17,688 nt of DNA from the NCBI GenBank assembly GCA_937968015.1, contig CALBSO010000047.1, positions 1-17,688 on the forward strand, written 5' to 3'. The notes beneath the pieces were generated by a model. It was not told the DNA's origin, did not search any database, and saw only the letters and a program-made list of their open reading frames with translations. The position numbers and the translations under genes are program-made. This DNA is from an uncultured Thermomicrobia bacterium (GTDB lineage Bacteria > Chloroflexota > Chloroflexia > Thermomicrobiales > JALYUS01). Shown here piece after piece: positions 6,957 through 14,340 of the stretch. Positions within the stretch are counted from its first letter, which is position 1. Every line of letters starts with the position of its first letter.

Positions 6957-7721
6957 ATGCGGACGGAGAAGCATATTTTGATGGACATGGATGGGGTAAT
7001 CGTGCGTGGGTCGCACATCATTGCGGGTGCGCCGGAGTTCATCGGGCGGTTGGCGGCGGCGGGGCGGAAGTTTCTCGTCCTCACCAATAACCCCGCCTAT
7101 ACGCCGCGCGATCTCTCCGCCCGCCTGACGCGTATGGGCATCGCGATCCCGCCTACGCACATCTTCACCGCCGCCCTCGCCACCGCGCAGTTCCTCCATG
7201 CCCAGCGGCCGGAGGGGACCGCCTACGTTCTCGGGGAGCCGGGCCTGACGACCGCGCTGCACGACGCGGGCTATACCCTGACTGACCAGAACCCGGACTA
7301 TGTCGTCCTCGGCGTGACGACCTCGTACGATTTCGAGCGGATCACGCGGGCCGTCCGGCTGATTGCCGCCGGGTCGCGTTTCATCGCCACCAGCCCGGAT
7401 GTCGTCGGCCCGACTGAGGCGGGGCTGGAACCGGGCACGGGAGCCGTCGCCGCCCTGATCGCTGCCGCGACGGGCGTTGCGCCCTATTTCGTCGGCAAGC
7501 CGAACCCGCTGATGATGCGCGCCGCCCTCCGCACGATCGGCACGCATTCCGAAGAGACGATGATGATCGGCGACCGGATGGACACTGACATCATCGCGGG
7601 TACTGAGGCGGGCATGGAGACAACGCTCGTCCTCACCGGCGTCACGCCGCGCGAGCAGGTGGCGCGCTTCCCCTATCAGCCGACGCATATCGTCGCCTCC
7701 GTCGCGGAGATCGAGGTGTGA
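6957..7721 (+). CDS. HAD-IIA family phosphatase (NagD / p-nitrophenylphosphatase-like)
   Basis: 254 residues with the full set of HAD motifs. DMDGV (nucleophile Asp10, acid/base Asp12) is motif I, LTNN (about 42-45) is motif II, VGKPNP (Lys about 180) is motif III and GDRMDTDI (about 204-211) is motif IV. The layout between motifs II and III fits the large C2A cap of the IIA subfamily, which hydrolyses small sugar or nucleotide phosphates. The substrate cannot be read from sequence. AGGAGG sits 5 nt before the ATG. It follows the URO-D-like gene after 22 nt and probably shares its transcript; no intrinsic terminator is obvious after it. Confidence 0.92.
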   Translation: MRTEKHILMDMDGVIVRGSHIIAGAPEFIGRLAAAGRKFLVLTNNPAYTPRDLSARLTRMGIAIPPTHIFTAALATAQFLHAQRPEGTAYVLGEPGLTTALHDAGYTLTDQNPDYVVLGVTTSYDFERITRAVRLIAAGSRFIATSPDVVGPTEAGLEPGTGAVAALIAAATGVAPYFVGKPNPLMMRAALRTIGTHSEETMMIGDRMDTDIIAGTEAGMETTLVLTGVTPREQVARFPYQPTHIVASVAEIEV

Positions 7722-7914
7722 ACCCTCACCCCTGCCCTCTCTCCATCGCCTGCGGATTGCGACATAGATGAAATTCGTACAGCGATGGAGAAGGGAGACA
7801 ATGAGGTACGATGATGGTGGCGGGGCCGTCACATCGTGGGCGGTTTCTCCGTTCTGTATTACGTGGGGCAATGACCTGAGCCGGGAGCGTGCGTGGGTCG
7901 GGGGGGATGTGTTC

Positions 7915-8328
7915 ATGGCGAAAGGGAGAGGGATGCGGAAAGAGACCAATCGAGCGGCGATGGCGATGTGGGTATTGCGGGTGATGCCTGTTGTCATCTT
8001 CGCGATGGGGTGCGTCGCGGATTTGGTGTTGAACGCGGCGGTTCACAGCCCACAGGCGGGCCGGTTCCTGCCGGAATTGTGCGGGCTGACGGTCGGCATG
8101 CTGACCGTGCTGGCATTCGCGATGCGGCGGCAGACCTATCTCGCGGCGGGCGCGGTCTTCATCTTCGTCGAGATGGTCGCAGTGACGCTTCAGATGCCAC
8201 TCGGCATGCGCGTCGTGGTCTGCGCGGCATCGCTGGTGACGGCGGCGGCCTGCCTCGCCGTCTACGCGCGCGGCCCGTGGGCGGCTCCTGACGCGGTCTA
8301 TGCGGAAGAACAGGGGAAGCGACCGTAA
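7915..8328 (+). CDS. Small integral membrane protein, four predicted helices
   Basis: 137 residues from the chosen ATG. Four hydrophobic stretches are visible: about 17-41 (VLRVMPVVIFAMGCVADLVL), 51-70 (FLPELCGLTVGMLTVLAFAM), 74-96 (TYLAAGAVFIFVEMVAVTLQ) and 98-117 (MRVVVCAASLVTAAACLAVY). A basic N-terminus and an acidic C-terminal tail flank them. I recognise no family and no catalytic motif. The start is uncertain: 7915 is used because the sequence before it does not look coding. ATG 7801 has a better ribosome site (GGGAG), and ATG 7933 (GGGAG, 4 nt) would still keep all four helices. It may be cotranscribed with the HAD gene 193 nt upstream. Confidence 0.7.
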   Translation: MAKGRGMRKETNRAAMAMWVLRVMPVVIFAMGCVADLVLNAAVHSPQAGRFLPELCGLTVGMLTVLAFAMRRQTYLAAGAVFIFVEMVAVTLQMPLGMRVVVCAASLVTAAACLAVYARGPWAAPDAVYAEEQGKRP

Positions 8329-8470
8329 TCCCACCGCACGATGAAAGGTCTTCCACCTTCTCGCTGATCCACTCTCTTCGCTCCTCCCATGGATGCGCTG
8401 GCGGTATACTGGGGCGGGCGGTAGCTTCGCGCACCACTCAGCATTGCAAGAGAAAGGTCGCTCCAAGGCC

Positions 8471-9586
8471 GTGAAATCATTGACGTGGGATCAGGTGAAC
8501 GCCTGGCGGCTGGCGCAGCACGGCCTCGCACCGCGCGTGGGATTTATGGAGGCCGTGCAGCGCATGATCGGCGTGCAGGCGCAGGTGATGTCCGCCGCCG
8601 AGCTGGCGTTGTGGGCGCGGGTCGATGGGCTGCGCCCGGCCGACATGCACGCCGCGCTGTGGCAGGAGCGCACGCTGGTCAAGACGTGGGCGATGCGTGG
8701 CACGCTGCACCTGTTCGCCGCCGAGGATCTGCCGCTCTGCGTGGCCGCCCGCAACATCCGGGAGTACCGCTACTGGATCAAACACTTCGAGTCCTACGGC
8801 ATCCCCGAGGCACAATACGAGATGTTCCTCGCGGCCGTCCCGCAGCTGCTCGGCGGCGAGCCGATGACGCGCGAACAACTCGCCGTCGCGGCGGCAAAGC
8901 ACACCGGCATTGACCGGTTGCTGCCGGCGCTGATCGAATCGAGCTGGGGCTCGGCGCTCAAGCCGTCCGCGTTTCGCGGCGACCTCTGCTTCGGGCCAAC
9001 CCAGGGCCGGAACATCGCCTTCGTGCGCCCCAGCGACTGGCTTGGCAGTTGGCGCGAGATCGCCCCAAAAGCGGCGCTGCACGCGGTCATCCGGCGCTAT
9101 CTGAGCGTCTACGGCCCGGCCACATCGCGGGACTTCGGCCGCTGGTGGGGCGCCGGCGCCGCGCTGGCCAAGCAGACATTCAACGCGCTGGGGGATGAAC
9201 TGGAAGCGGTGGATGTCGAAGGCTGGAAGGCGTTCGCGCTGCGCTCCTCGCTCGAGCCGATGGAAAGCCTCTCGGCAGCCGGCATCGTACGCTTGCTGCC
9301 GCTGTTCGACGCCTACACCTTCGTGCTGCGCGACTACGACCCACTGCTGCCGTCGGCATTCAAGCGCCTGGTCTTCCGTCCACAGGGCTGGATCTCGGCC
9401 GTCGTGCTGGTGGATGGGCGGATCCGTGGTGTGTGGGAGTACACGATCAAGACGTCACGCACCATCGTTGAGGTCCGCATGTTCGCATCGCCAACCGCCA
9501 GAGTCCGCAAGGCGATTGTCGCCGAGGCTGAGCGCCTGAATGCCTTCCTGGATACCACGGTGGTGGTGGAATTCGAGGCTGATTGA
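8471..9586 (+). CDS. Winged-helix protein of the AlkZ-like (HTH_42) DNA glycosylase family
   Basis: 371 residues from a GTG. The start is placed at SLTWDQVNAWRLAQHGL, where family members normally begin, although the ribosome site is weak; an ATG at 8393 would add 26 residues of unlikely sequence. The family is recognised from NAWRL, GVQAQVMSAAELALWARVDGL, RTLVKTWAMRGTLHLF and a C-terminal beta-rich part ending VVVEFEAD. The QAQ at Gln36-Gln38 falls where AlkZ carries its catalytic QxQ pair, while YcaQ/AlkX-type members have QxD. AlkZ-type enzymes excise bulky alkylated bases or unhook interstrand crosslinks and can serve as self-resistance in producers of DNA-alkylating compounds. Whether this one is active, or linked to the NRPS cluster 3.7 kb away, is inference. 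Many genomes carry such genes without a cluster. Confidence 0.85.
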   Translation: MKSLTWDQVNAWRLAQHGLAPRVGFMEAVQRMIGVQAQVMSAAELALWARVDGLRPADMHAALWQERTLVKTWAMRGTLHLFAAEDLPLCVAARNIREYRYWIKHFESYGIPEAQYEMFLAAVPQLLGGEPMTREQLAVAAAKHTGIDRLLPALIESSWGSALKPSAFRGDLCFGPTQGRNIAFVRPSDWLGSWREIAPKAALHAVIRRYLSVYGPATSRDFGRWWGAGAALAKQTFNALGDELEAVDVEGWKAFALRSSLEPMESLSAAGIVRLLPLFDAYTFVLRDYDPLLPSAFKRLVFRPQGWISAVVLVDGRIRGVWEYTIKTSRTIVEVRMFASPTARVRKAIVAEAERLNAFLDTTVVVEFEAD

Positions 9587-9622
9587 ACGGAGTGCATCGT
9601 AGCAGTATCAGTCGCTCGTCCG

Positions 9623-9862
9623 CTATGGGGCGCTCTCACGGAGTGCTGCCAGTACATCGGCGACACGGGGGGCATGCCCGGACTGGCGTTGCGAGCAAAG
9701 CAGGTGACCATTGAGGAAGAGGGCAAAATCATCATCGCTGACCGGTGTCAGGACGAGGGAGTCTATCGCCTCATCGAACCGGGCGAACAAACGGCGGGCG
9801 AGGCCGAGCGCTTCGTCCGCAAAGGTCGGGTGATAGCGGATCGCGAGATCGAGCCGCGCCAT
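9623..9862 (-). CDS. Rdx / SelW-like thioredoxin-fold protein lacking the CxxC motif
   Basis: 79 residues. The pattern LDLAIRYHPTFADEALGLAR, SLVLTPVSDDDFALFLNGHL and SGHAPRVADVLAALR follows the Rdx/SelW fold: a beta strand ending at the active-site loop, a helix, then two strands with an NG turn and a final helix. Normal members have YCPKCG at the loop; here it is YHPTFA, so both redox cysteines are gone. The only cysteine is elsewhere (LLCSQ). Its ATG directly follows the TGA of the Rieske gene with no space and no separate ribosome site, so translation must be coupled. It may be a binding partner of the Rieske protein and not a redox enzyme (inference). The family assignment is by eye. Confidence 0.65.
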   Translation of the reverse strand: MARLDLAIRYHPTFADEALGLARRLFARFDEAIDSLVLTPVSDDDFALFLNGHLLCSQRQSGHAPRVADVLAALRESAP

Positions 9863-10219
9863 TCAGGAGATGACGACGGTGACGTCGCCATCCACGACTT
9901 CGACGGGATAGGTCGTGACGCGCACCTTCGAATCGAAGAGGGAGTGGCCGGTAGTAATGTCGTATTCCCACTCGTGCCACGGGCAGCGGAGAATGCGCCC
10001 TTCCAATCCGTACCGATATTCGTAGACATCTGACGGCAGCGCCGTCCCGACAATCTTGCCGAGGCAGACACGCGCCCCCTGATGCGCGCAGGTGTTTTTC
10101 AAGGCGTAGAACGTCCCGTCCACATTAAAGACACCGATCTCTCCACGCCCCGCCACCCGCACGATCTTTCGCCCACCCGGCGGGATCTCCTCCACCCGCC
10201 CCACCACATGCCGTTCCAC
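9863..10219 (-). CDS. Rieske [2Fe-2S] ferredoxin-like protein
   Basis: 118 residues, a single Rieske domain. The cluster ligands are visible as CAHQG (Cys44, His46) and CPWHEWEYD (Cys79, His82), spaced as in soluble Rieske ferredoxins of dioxygenase or nitrite-reductase small-subunit type. There is no membrane anchor or signal peptide, so it should act in the cytoplasm as an electron carrier. The GTG at 10219 is chosen because GGAGGT lies 4 nt upstream; an upstream in-frame start at 10273 would place that ribosome site inside the gene. The stop TGA abuts the ATG of the CxxC-less Rdx-like gene. No oxygenase subunit lies beside it, so the redox partner is unknown. Confidence 0.9.
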   Translation of the reverse strand: MERHVVGRVEEIPPGGRKIVRVAGRGEIGVFNVDGTFYALKNTCAHQGARVCLGKIVGTALPSDVYEYRYGLEGRILRCPWHEWEYDITTGHSLFDSKVRVTTYPVEVVDGDVTVVIS

Positions 10220-10410
10220 AGTTACCTCCGGAAGATATGAACCGCTACGTTGCTCTGTTCGCCCTACCCCCACCTACCTGGAGGGCACCCGGCTTCCTCA
10301 CGGGGAAGGGGGAGCGGAAAATCAATGTACAAGGCGCAAGGCAGGGGACAAAATGGAGAGATTGTTCCCGTTAATGGGAGCATAGCCGGGCGAGGCGACT
10401 GACGCAATGC

Positions 10411-10434
10411 GCGTGGCGCGTGGCGCGTGGCGCG
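10411..10434. repeat. Heptanucleotide tandem repeat, GCGTGGC x3 plus GCG
   Basis: Three perfect copies of GCGTGGC followed by GCG, 24 nt in all. It lies 21 nt beyond the stop codon of the methyltransferase, in the 235-nt gap before the Rieske gene. It has the same length and architecture (three heptamers plus three bases) as the GAGTAAC array at 11322-11345 but a different unit. No inverted partner is seen. Confidence 0.8.
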
Positions 10435-10454
10435 GTATTTGAACAACCGCCGGA

Positions 10455-11312
10455 TCATTGCGGGCTTTCCTCCATTGTGGGGACAGCGCAGGTGAAGAGG
10501 ACAACGCCGTACCGCTCCTGATCGGTGATAGTGAGACCGGCATCACGGTACAGCGTGTTCGTCTCCGCGATGGTGGGGAAGAGGAGGCCGGAACTGCCGT
10601 GAAGAGCGCGCTGCATCGTACGGCCGGCCGCCGTTTTCCCTGCAAGCAGGCTCATGCAAACAAAGCAGCCACCCGGTTTGAGAACGCGCCGCACTTCCGC
10701 CAGCGCCCGTGCCTGTTGCCCCATCTCGTTGAACGTCCCGCCGTTCACGACGCCGTCCACGCTGCCGTCCGCGACGGGAAGCGCCTGCCCCCGTGCCCGC
10801 ACGAGGTCAATCGTCGCGTACCCCTTTTGCGTCACCAACTCCCGCGCCCGCTGGAGCATCGGCAGAGAGATGTCGAGGGCGACGATCGTGCCGCCCGCCG
10901 CGCTTTGGCGGAGGCGATGGGCGATGTTGCGCGCATACAGCCCGTGCGACGTACCGACATCCACGAACAGGCCACCGCGCTCCGGCCGCAGCCAGCGGTT
11001 GAGAATCGCGATCTCCCGATTGATCGGGAATGATTCCCCGGCCAGCAGCGAGAGCGAGCGTACGCGCCAGACTTGCTCGTACAATGCGGTGGTTGGCCAG
11101 AAGAGGTTGGAACGTTGCGCCATCGAGAGCGCGAGTGATGGCGGCAGCAGATCGAGGATGCCATCGCGGATCGGATAGCAGCCGCCATCCGCCGCGCACG
11201 CTGTCCCCGTGATGATCTCGCCCCGCCGCTGGTCGCGCGTCTCCGTCAGCGAAAGCGGCGATCCGTTCGGCGCATCCGGCGCGCGCAGCAATGCGAGAGT
11301 GGCGGGGTGCAT
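10455..11312 (-). CDS. Class I SAM-dependent methyltransferase
   Basis: 285 residues. An N-terminal part (about 1-60) with ITGTACAADGGCYPIRDGILDLLP resembles the Trm112-like or RlmA-type lead segment. The Rossmann methyltransferase domain follows: VDVGTSHGLYAR (motif I), IVALDISLPMLQRAR (the acidic residue after strand 2), GQALPVADGSVDGVVNGGTFNEM (motif IV) and LAEVRRVLKPGGCFV (the post-motif helix and turn). It should transfer a methyl group from S-adenosylmethionine to a small molecule; the acceptor is unknown. UbiE-type quinone or natural-product methyltransferases look similar. GGAGG sits 4 nt before the ATG. The gene lies downstream of the aldo/keto reductase, with a paired heptamer repeat filling the 144-nt gap, so readthrough is possible. 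Confidence 0.9.
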   Translation of the reverse strand: MHPATLALLRAPDAPNGSPLSLTETRDQRRGEIITGTACAADGGCYPIRDGILDLLPPSLALSMAQRSNLFWPTTALYEQVWRVRSLSLLAGESFPINREIAILNRWLRPERGGLFVDVGTSHGLYARNIAHRLRQSAAGGTIVALDISLPMLQRARELVTQKGYATIDLVRARGQALPVADGSVDGVVNGGTFNEMGQQARALAEVRRVLKPGGCFVCMSLLAGKTAAGRTMQRALHGSSGLLFPTIAETNTLYRDAGLTITDQERYGVVLFTCAVPTMEESPQ

Positions 11313-11321
11313 GGGGCCTCC

Positions 11322-11345
11322 GAGTAACGAGTAACGAGTAACGAG
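11322..11345. repeat. Heptanucleotide tandem repeat, GAGTAAC x3 plus GAG
   Basis: Three perfect GAGTAAC units plus GAG. On the transcribed minus strand it reads GTTACTC repeats and ends directly at the ribosome site of the methyltransferase. It is the inverted partner of the array at 11435-11459, and the same unit recurs at 17356-17434. Confidence 0.85.
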
Positions 11346-11434
11346 GGGTCATGACGAACGCGCGGGAAGCCGCGTCGGCACATCCCGAATGTAGCGTAGC
11401 CCGAATCACCGATTCCCGATCACCGGCGCATTCC

Positions 11435-11459
11435 ACTCGTTACTCGTTACTCGCTACTA
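11435..11459. repeat. Inverted partner heptamer array (GTTACTC units) at the reductase stop codon
   Basis: ACTC, then GTTACTC twice, then the variant GCTACTA. On the minus strand the array begins with the reductase stop codon TAG itself. With 11322-11345 it forms an inverted pair separated by about 89 nt, spanning the whole reductase-methyltransferase gap. Confidence 0.85.
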
Positions 11460-12335
11460 CCACGCAATGCTCCCCGTCGCGAAGACGTGTTCGTACGTGG
11501 GCGCGGTAGCGGTGAGGGCGGCGAGGGCATCCGGCGAGACGGATCGGTAGCGCTCCGCTGCGTCGAGCATCTTCGGGATGACCGTCACATCGGCGGAGGC
11601 GCACAGCGTGTGGATCGGCTGGCACGCGTTGAAGGCGACGGCGCGGTCAATCGTCTCCTGATCGTCGAACGGCTCGTACCATGGCTTGGTTGGCGGGTGC
11701 TCGCGATCGTACCAGGGTGATTTCGCCAGTGTCTTGATGATATGGACGCCGACATCCTGCTGCTGGCAGAGCGCAATCAGCGTTTCGTAGTCGCGCCGGT
11801 AGTCGGGCAGATTGGTATAGAGGACGAAGTTGAGCGGGAACATCACCGTGTCGAAGGGGAAGCGGCGCAGCCCCTCAGTATGTACCTTCGGCGCATCCAG
11901 GCCGTGTCCGGTGATGCCGATGTATTTGCATAACCCCTCGTCGCGCGCTTCCAGCACCGCCTCGATCGCGCCGCCTTTGCCGAGGCACTGGTCGAGTTTC
12001 TCCATCGTGCCGACCGAGTGGAACTGGAAGAGGTCGAACGCATCTACGCCGAGCCGCTCCAGAGAAGCGTGGATTGAACGTTTCGCGCCATCGCGAGTGC
12101 GCTCCGTCGTCTTGCAGCCGAGGAAAATATCGTTGCGAATCTTCGGCATCCACGGCGCGAGGCGCAGTTCGGCATCGCCGTACGTCGGCGCGACATCGAA
12201 GTGGTTGACACCGTGATCGAGGGCGTCCTGAATCGCGACATCCGCCACGTCCTGCGTCACTTTGCCAATCGCCGCGCCGCCAAACGCGACGATGGCGCTC
12301 ATATGCTCCGTCCGGCCCAACCGTCGTTTCTCCAT
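11457..12335 (-). CDS. Aldo/keto reductase
   Basis: 292 residues, near the common size for this NAD(P)H-dependent oxidoreductase superfamily. The catalytic tetrad is visible: Asp47 and Tyr52 in HFDVAPTYG, Lys75 in LGCKTTER and His106 in LFQFHSVG. The opening MEKRRLGRTEHMSAIVAFGGAAIG is typical. It reduces a carbonyl to an alcohol or the reverse; the substrate is not readable. The ATG at 12335 has GAGGAG 7 nt upstream; the frame is open further upstream, but that part reads through the divergent promoter region. The stop TAG lies within a heptamer repeat. The methyltransferase follows, and the cyclase-like gene diverges on the other strand across a 100-nt gap that contains a large inverted repeat. 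Confidence 0.92.
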   Translation of the reverse strand: MEKRRLGRTEHMSAIVAFGGAAIGKVTQDVADVAIQDALDHGVNHFDVAPTYGDAELRLAPWMPKIRNDIFLGCKTTERTRDGAKRSIHASLERLGVDAFDLFQFHSVGTMEKLDQCLGKGGAIEAVLEARDEGLCKYIGITGHGLDAPKVHTEGLRRFPFDTVMFPLNFVLYTNLPDYRRDYETLIALCQQQDVGVHIIKTLAKSPWYDREHPPTKPWYEPFDDQETIDRAVAFNACQPIHTLCASADVTVIPKMLDAAERYRSVSPDALAALTATAPTYEHVFATGSIAW

Positions 12336-12370
12336 TCGTGCGCTCCTCTCGGTGCAATGCCATCTCTCCG

Positions 12371-12409
12371 CCCGGAGTGTACCACCGCGCCGCAGTGGTA
12401 GACTCCCGG
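12371..12409. promoter_or_regulatory. Large inverted repeat with back-to-back extended -10 elements in a divergent promoter
   Basis: Arms 12371-12385 and 12395-12409 match at 13 of 15 positions around a 9-nt centre; the core is GGAGTsTACCAC and its complement. Each arm carries an outward-facing extended -10: TGGTAGACT toward the cyclase-like gene and, on the minus strand, TGGTACACT toward the reductase. No good -35 is seen for either. The site may be an operator, a divergent promoter pair, or both. It lies 36 nt before the reductase ATG and 27 nt before the cyclase-like ATG. Confidence 0.55.
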
Positions 12410-12435
12410 CAATGACGAGAAAAGGAAAATCCGAA

Positions 12436-14178
12436 ATGACGGTTGCTGCTGAAGCCATGACGATCTTTGACCGACTGCGGGTGCGCTACCCGCGGACCGT
12501 GGCGGCGTTCGCGGCGATGCCGGGTGGGGAGGGTTCGCTGGCGGCGGTGGCGCGGCTGGACGAGCGGTTCGCGGCGGTTGTGCGGGGCGTGGCGGCGGAG
12601 GAAGTGGTTGTCCCGTGCGACGCGCTCCCGGCGGTGACGCATGGCGAGTATGACGTGCTGTATATCGGCGGCGTGCTGGGGCTTCTCAATGCGACGGCGC
12701 TGACGGCGGGGAGAGCGGCTCTCGCACCGCCCCTACGAATTGCGCTGCTGGATGAAGGGAAAGCGGGGAATGCACACCGCGAGTGGAACATCTCGCTCGC
12801 GGAACTGGCCGAACTCGTGCGGGCTGGAGTAGCGACGTGGGATGACCTTGCGGGAGTCGTCGCGAACCGCTATCGGGAGGGGATCGTCCGCTTCCACGCG
12901 GAAACGATTGATGTGCCCGAAGCACAGGTGATGACCGAGGATGTCCTCGATGTTGCGGTGCGCGCCGATGCGTTACTCGCCCACTGCCGCCGTCGCTTCA
13001 CGGAACTGGGCGGGGTAATCTACGAAGGGCGACGCTTCTTTCGCTGCTATCAGCGGACGCGCGGGCGCGTCGGGTCGGTGATCGAGGTCGAGGGGCCGGA
13101 CGGGTTGGAGCGATACGGCGCGCGGCTCGTCGTGGATGCGATGGGCACGATTTCGCCGATTGCCTGGGCAATAAATCAGGGCGGCGCGTTGCAGGGCGTC
13201 TGCCCAACGGCAGGAACGACCGCGCGTGGCTTCCGGCGCGGTGGCGGGTTGCGCGAGGTGGATCCCACGACCGGCGAAGTGCTAATCACCATCGCGGATG
13301 TGCAAGAGGGGCGGCAACTGATCTGGGAGGGCTTCCCGGCGAGCGAGGATGAGTACACCGTCTACCTTTTCTACTACGACCGTGTGGACCCGGCCCGCCC
13401 GCAATCGCTGCTTGACCTCTTCGAGCGGTATTTCGCGCTGTTGCCGACCTACAAGGAGGCGGGGTCGGACTTCGCGCACCTGAAGCCCGTCTACGGCTTC
13501 ATCCCCGCGCGTTACCACGATGTGCGGCGCGGCACGGGCGCGTCGCGGGGGATTGTCTCAATTGGCGACGCGGCGGCGCAGCAATCGCCGCTGACCTTCT
13601 GTGGCTTCGGCTCACACACGCGCAATCTTCAACGAATCACCGAGACGATCCGCTACTGCCTCGCGTACGACCTGCTCGAAGCGGGGCATCTGCGGCATGC
13701 AGGCGCGCACCAGGCGAACATGGCGCCGCTCTGGGGCCTCTCACGGATGATGGCGCACCAGGAAGGGGGCGACCCGGCCGCCGTCAACCGGATCATGAAT
13801 GTCTTTCTCGGCGCACTGAACGATCTGGGGGAGGAGACGACGCGCCGCTTCCTGCGCGATAACCCGTCGTGGCGCGAGTACACGGCGATGATGCTCGCCA
13901 CCGTGCGCCGCCAGCCGTGGGTGTTGCCCGCGCTACGCCGGGCGCTCGGCACGCGGGGGCTGATGCAGTGGTTCGGGGATTATGGGCGGTTCGGCCTCTT
14001 GTCGCTTGGCCGTGCCATGCTCGGTGATCCGCTCGTTGGCATCCGGGCGCGGATTGCCGCGATGATCGGCGGGCGCTTCCCCATTGCCGGTCTTGCCCTC
14101 CGTTCTCGCCAGTGGGAGTGGCGCTCCATGCATGGCGGGCGCGAATCGCTGGACGCGCCGAAGGGTTTTCCAGGATGA
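12436..14178 (+). CDS. CruA/CruP-type lycopene cyclase-like FAD-dependent oxidoreductase
   Basis: 580 residues. The FAD-binding strand reads YDVLYIGGVLGLLNATAL (about 72-89), which is GGxLG as in CruA/CruP and not the usual GxGxxG. It is followed by the family hallmark HREWNIS (114-120; EQEWNIS in relatives). Later landmarks are VVDAMGTISPIAW, IWEGFPAS, YTVYLFYYDRVDP and VSIGDAAAQQSPLTFCGFGSHTRNLQRITETI, the second FAD contact, all in family order. CruA cyclises lycopene to beta- or gamma-carotene; CruP is a related protein with limited or no cyclase activity. I cannot tell which this is from sequence alone. ATG 12436 is chosen for the AAAGGA upstream; ATG 12412 would add eight residues. No other carotenoid gene is in the window. 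Confidence 0.75.
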   Translation: MTVAAEAMTIFDRLRVRYPRTVAAFAAMPGGEGSLAAVARLDERFAAVVRGVAAEEVVVPCDALPAVTHGEYDVLYIGGVLGLLNATALTAGRAALAPPLRIALLDEGKAGNAHREWNISLAELAELVRAGVATWDDLAGVVANRYREGIVRFHAETIDVPEAQVMTEDVLDVAVRADALLAHCRRRFTELGGVIYEGRRFFRCYQRTRGRVGSVIEVEGPDGLERYGARLVVDAMGTISPIAWAINQGGALQGVCPTAGTTARGFRRGGGLREVDPTTGEVLITIADVQEGRQLIWEGFPASEDEYTVYLFYYDRVDPARPQSLLDLFERYFALLPTYKEAGSDFAHLKPVYGFIPARYHDVRRGTGASRGIVSIGDAAAQQSPLTFCGFGSHTRNLQRITETIRYCLAYDLLEAGHLRHAGAHQANMAPLWGLSRMMAHQEGGDPAAVNRIMNVFLGALNDLGEETTRRFLRDNPSWREYTAMMLATVRRQPWVLPALRRALGTRGLMQWFGDYGRFGLLSLGRAMLGDPLVGIRARIAAMIGGRFPIAGLALRSRQWEWRSMHGGRESLDAPKGFPG

Positions 14179-14340
14179 ATCTCTCCCCGATCAGACGCGT
14201 CTCGGCGATGGGGCGAATGGCCCATATTTCGGGGTGGCGCGAAGCGGACGTTTGCCGGTAGAATCGGCGCGGCATCCGGCCCGATGGCCCGTCGCGGATG
14301 CATGGATGGATGGGCGAGGAGAGAAATTAGAGGGGGAATG

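Noticed and set aside
7736..7795. Inverted repeat after the HAD gene
   Set aside because: About 10 bp (TCTCCATCGC and its complement) pair across a long loop. It is short enough to be chance in purine/pyrimidine-biased DNA.
6909..7997. 362-codon open frame antisense to the HAD phosphatase
   Set aside because: The composition is Arg/Gly/Asp-rich without any motif, while the plus strand encodes a complete HAD protein with all catalytic motifs.
11322..11459. CRISPR array
   Set aside because: The repeats are 7-nt tandem units without spacers, and no cas genes are present.
14193..14202. AGACGCGTCT palindrome after the cyclase-like gene
   Set aside because: A 10-bp palindrome in GC-rich DNA with no flanking structure or recurrence; too weak to interpret.
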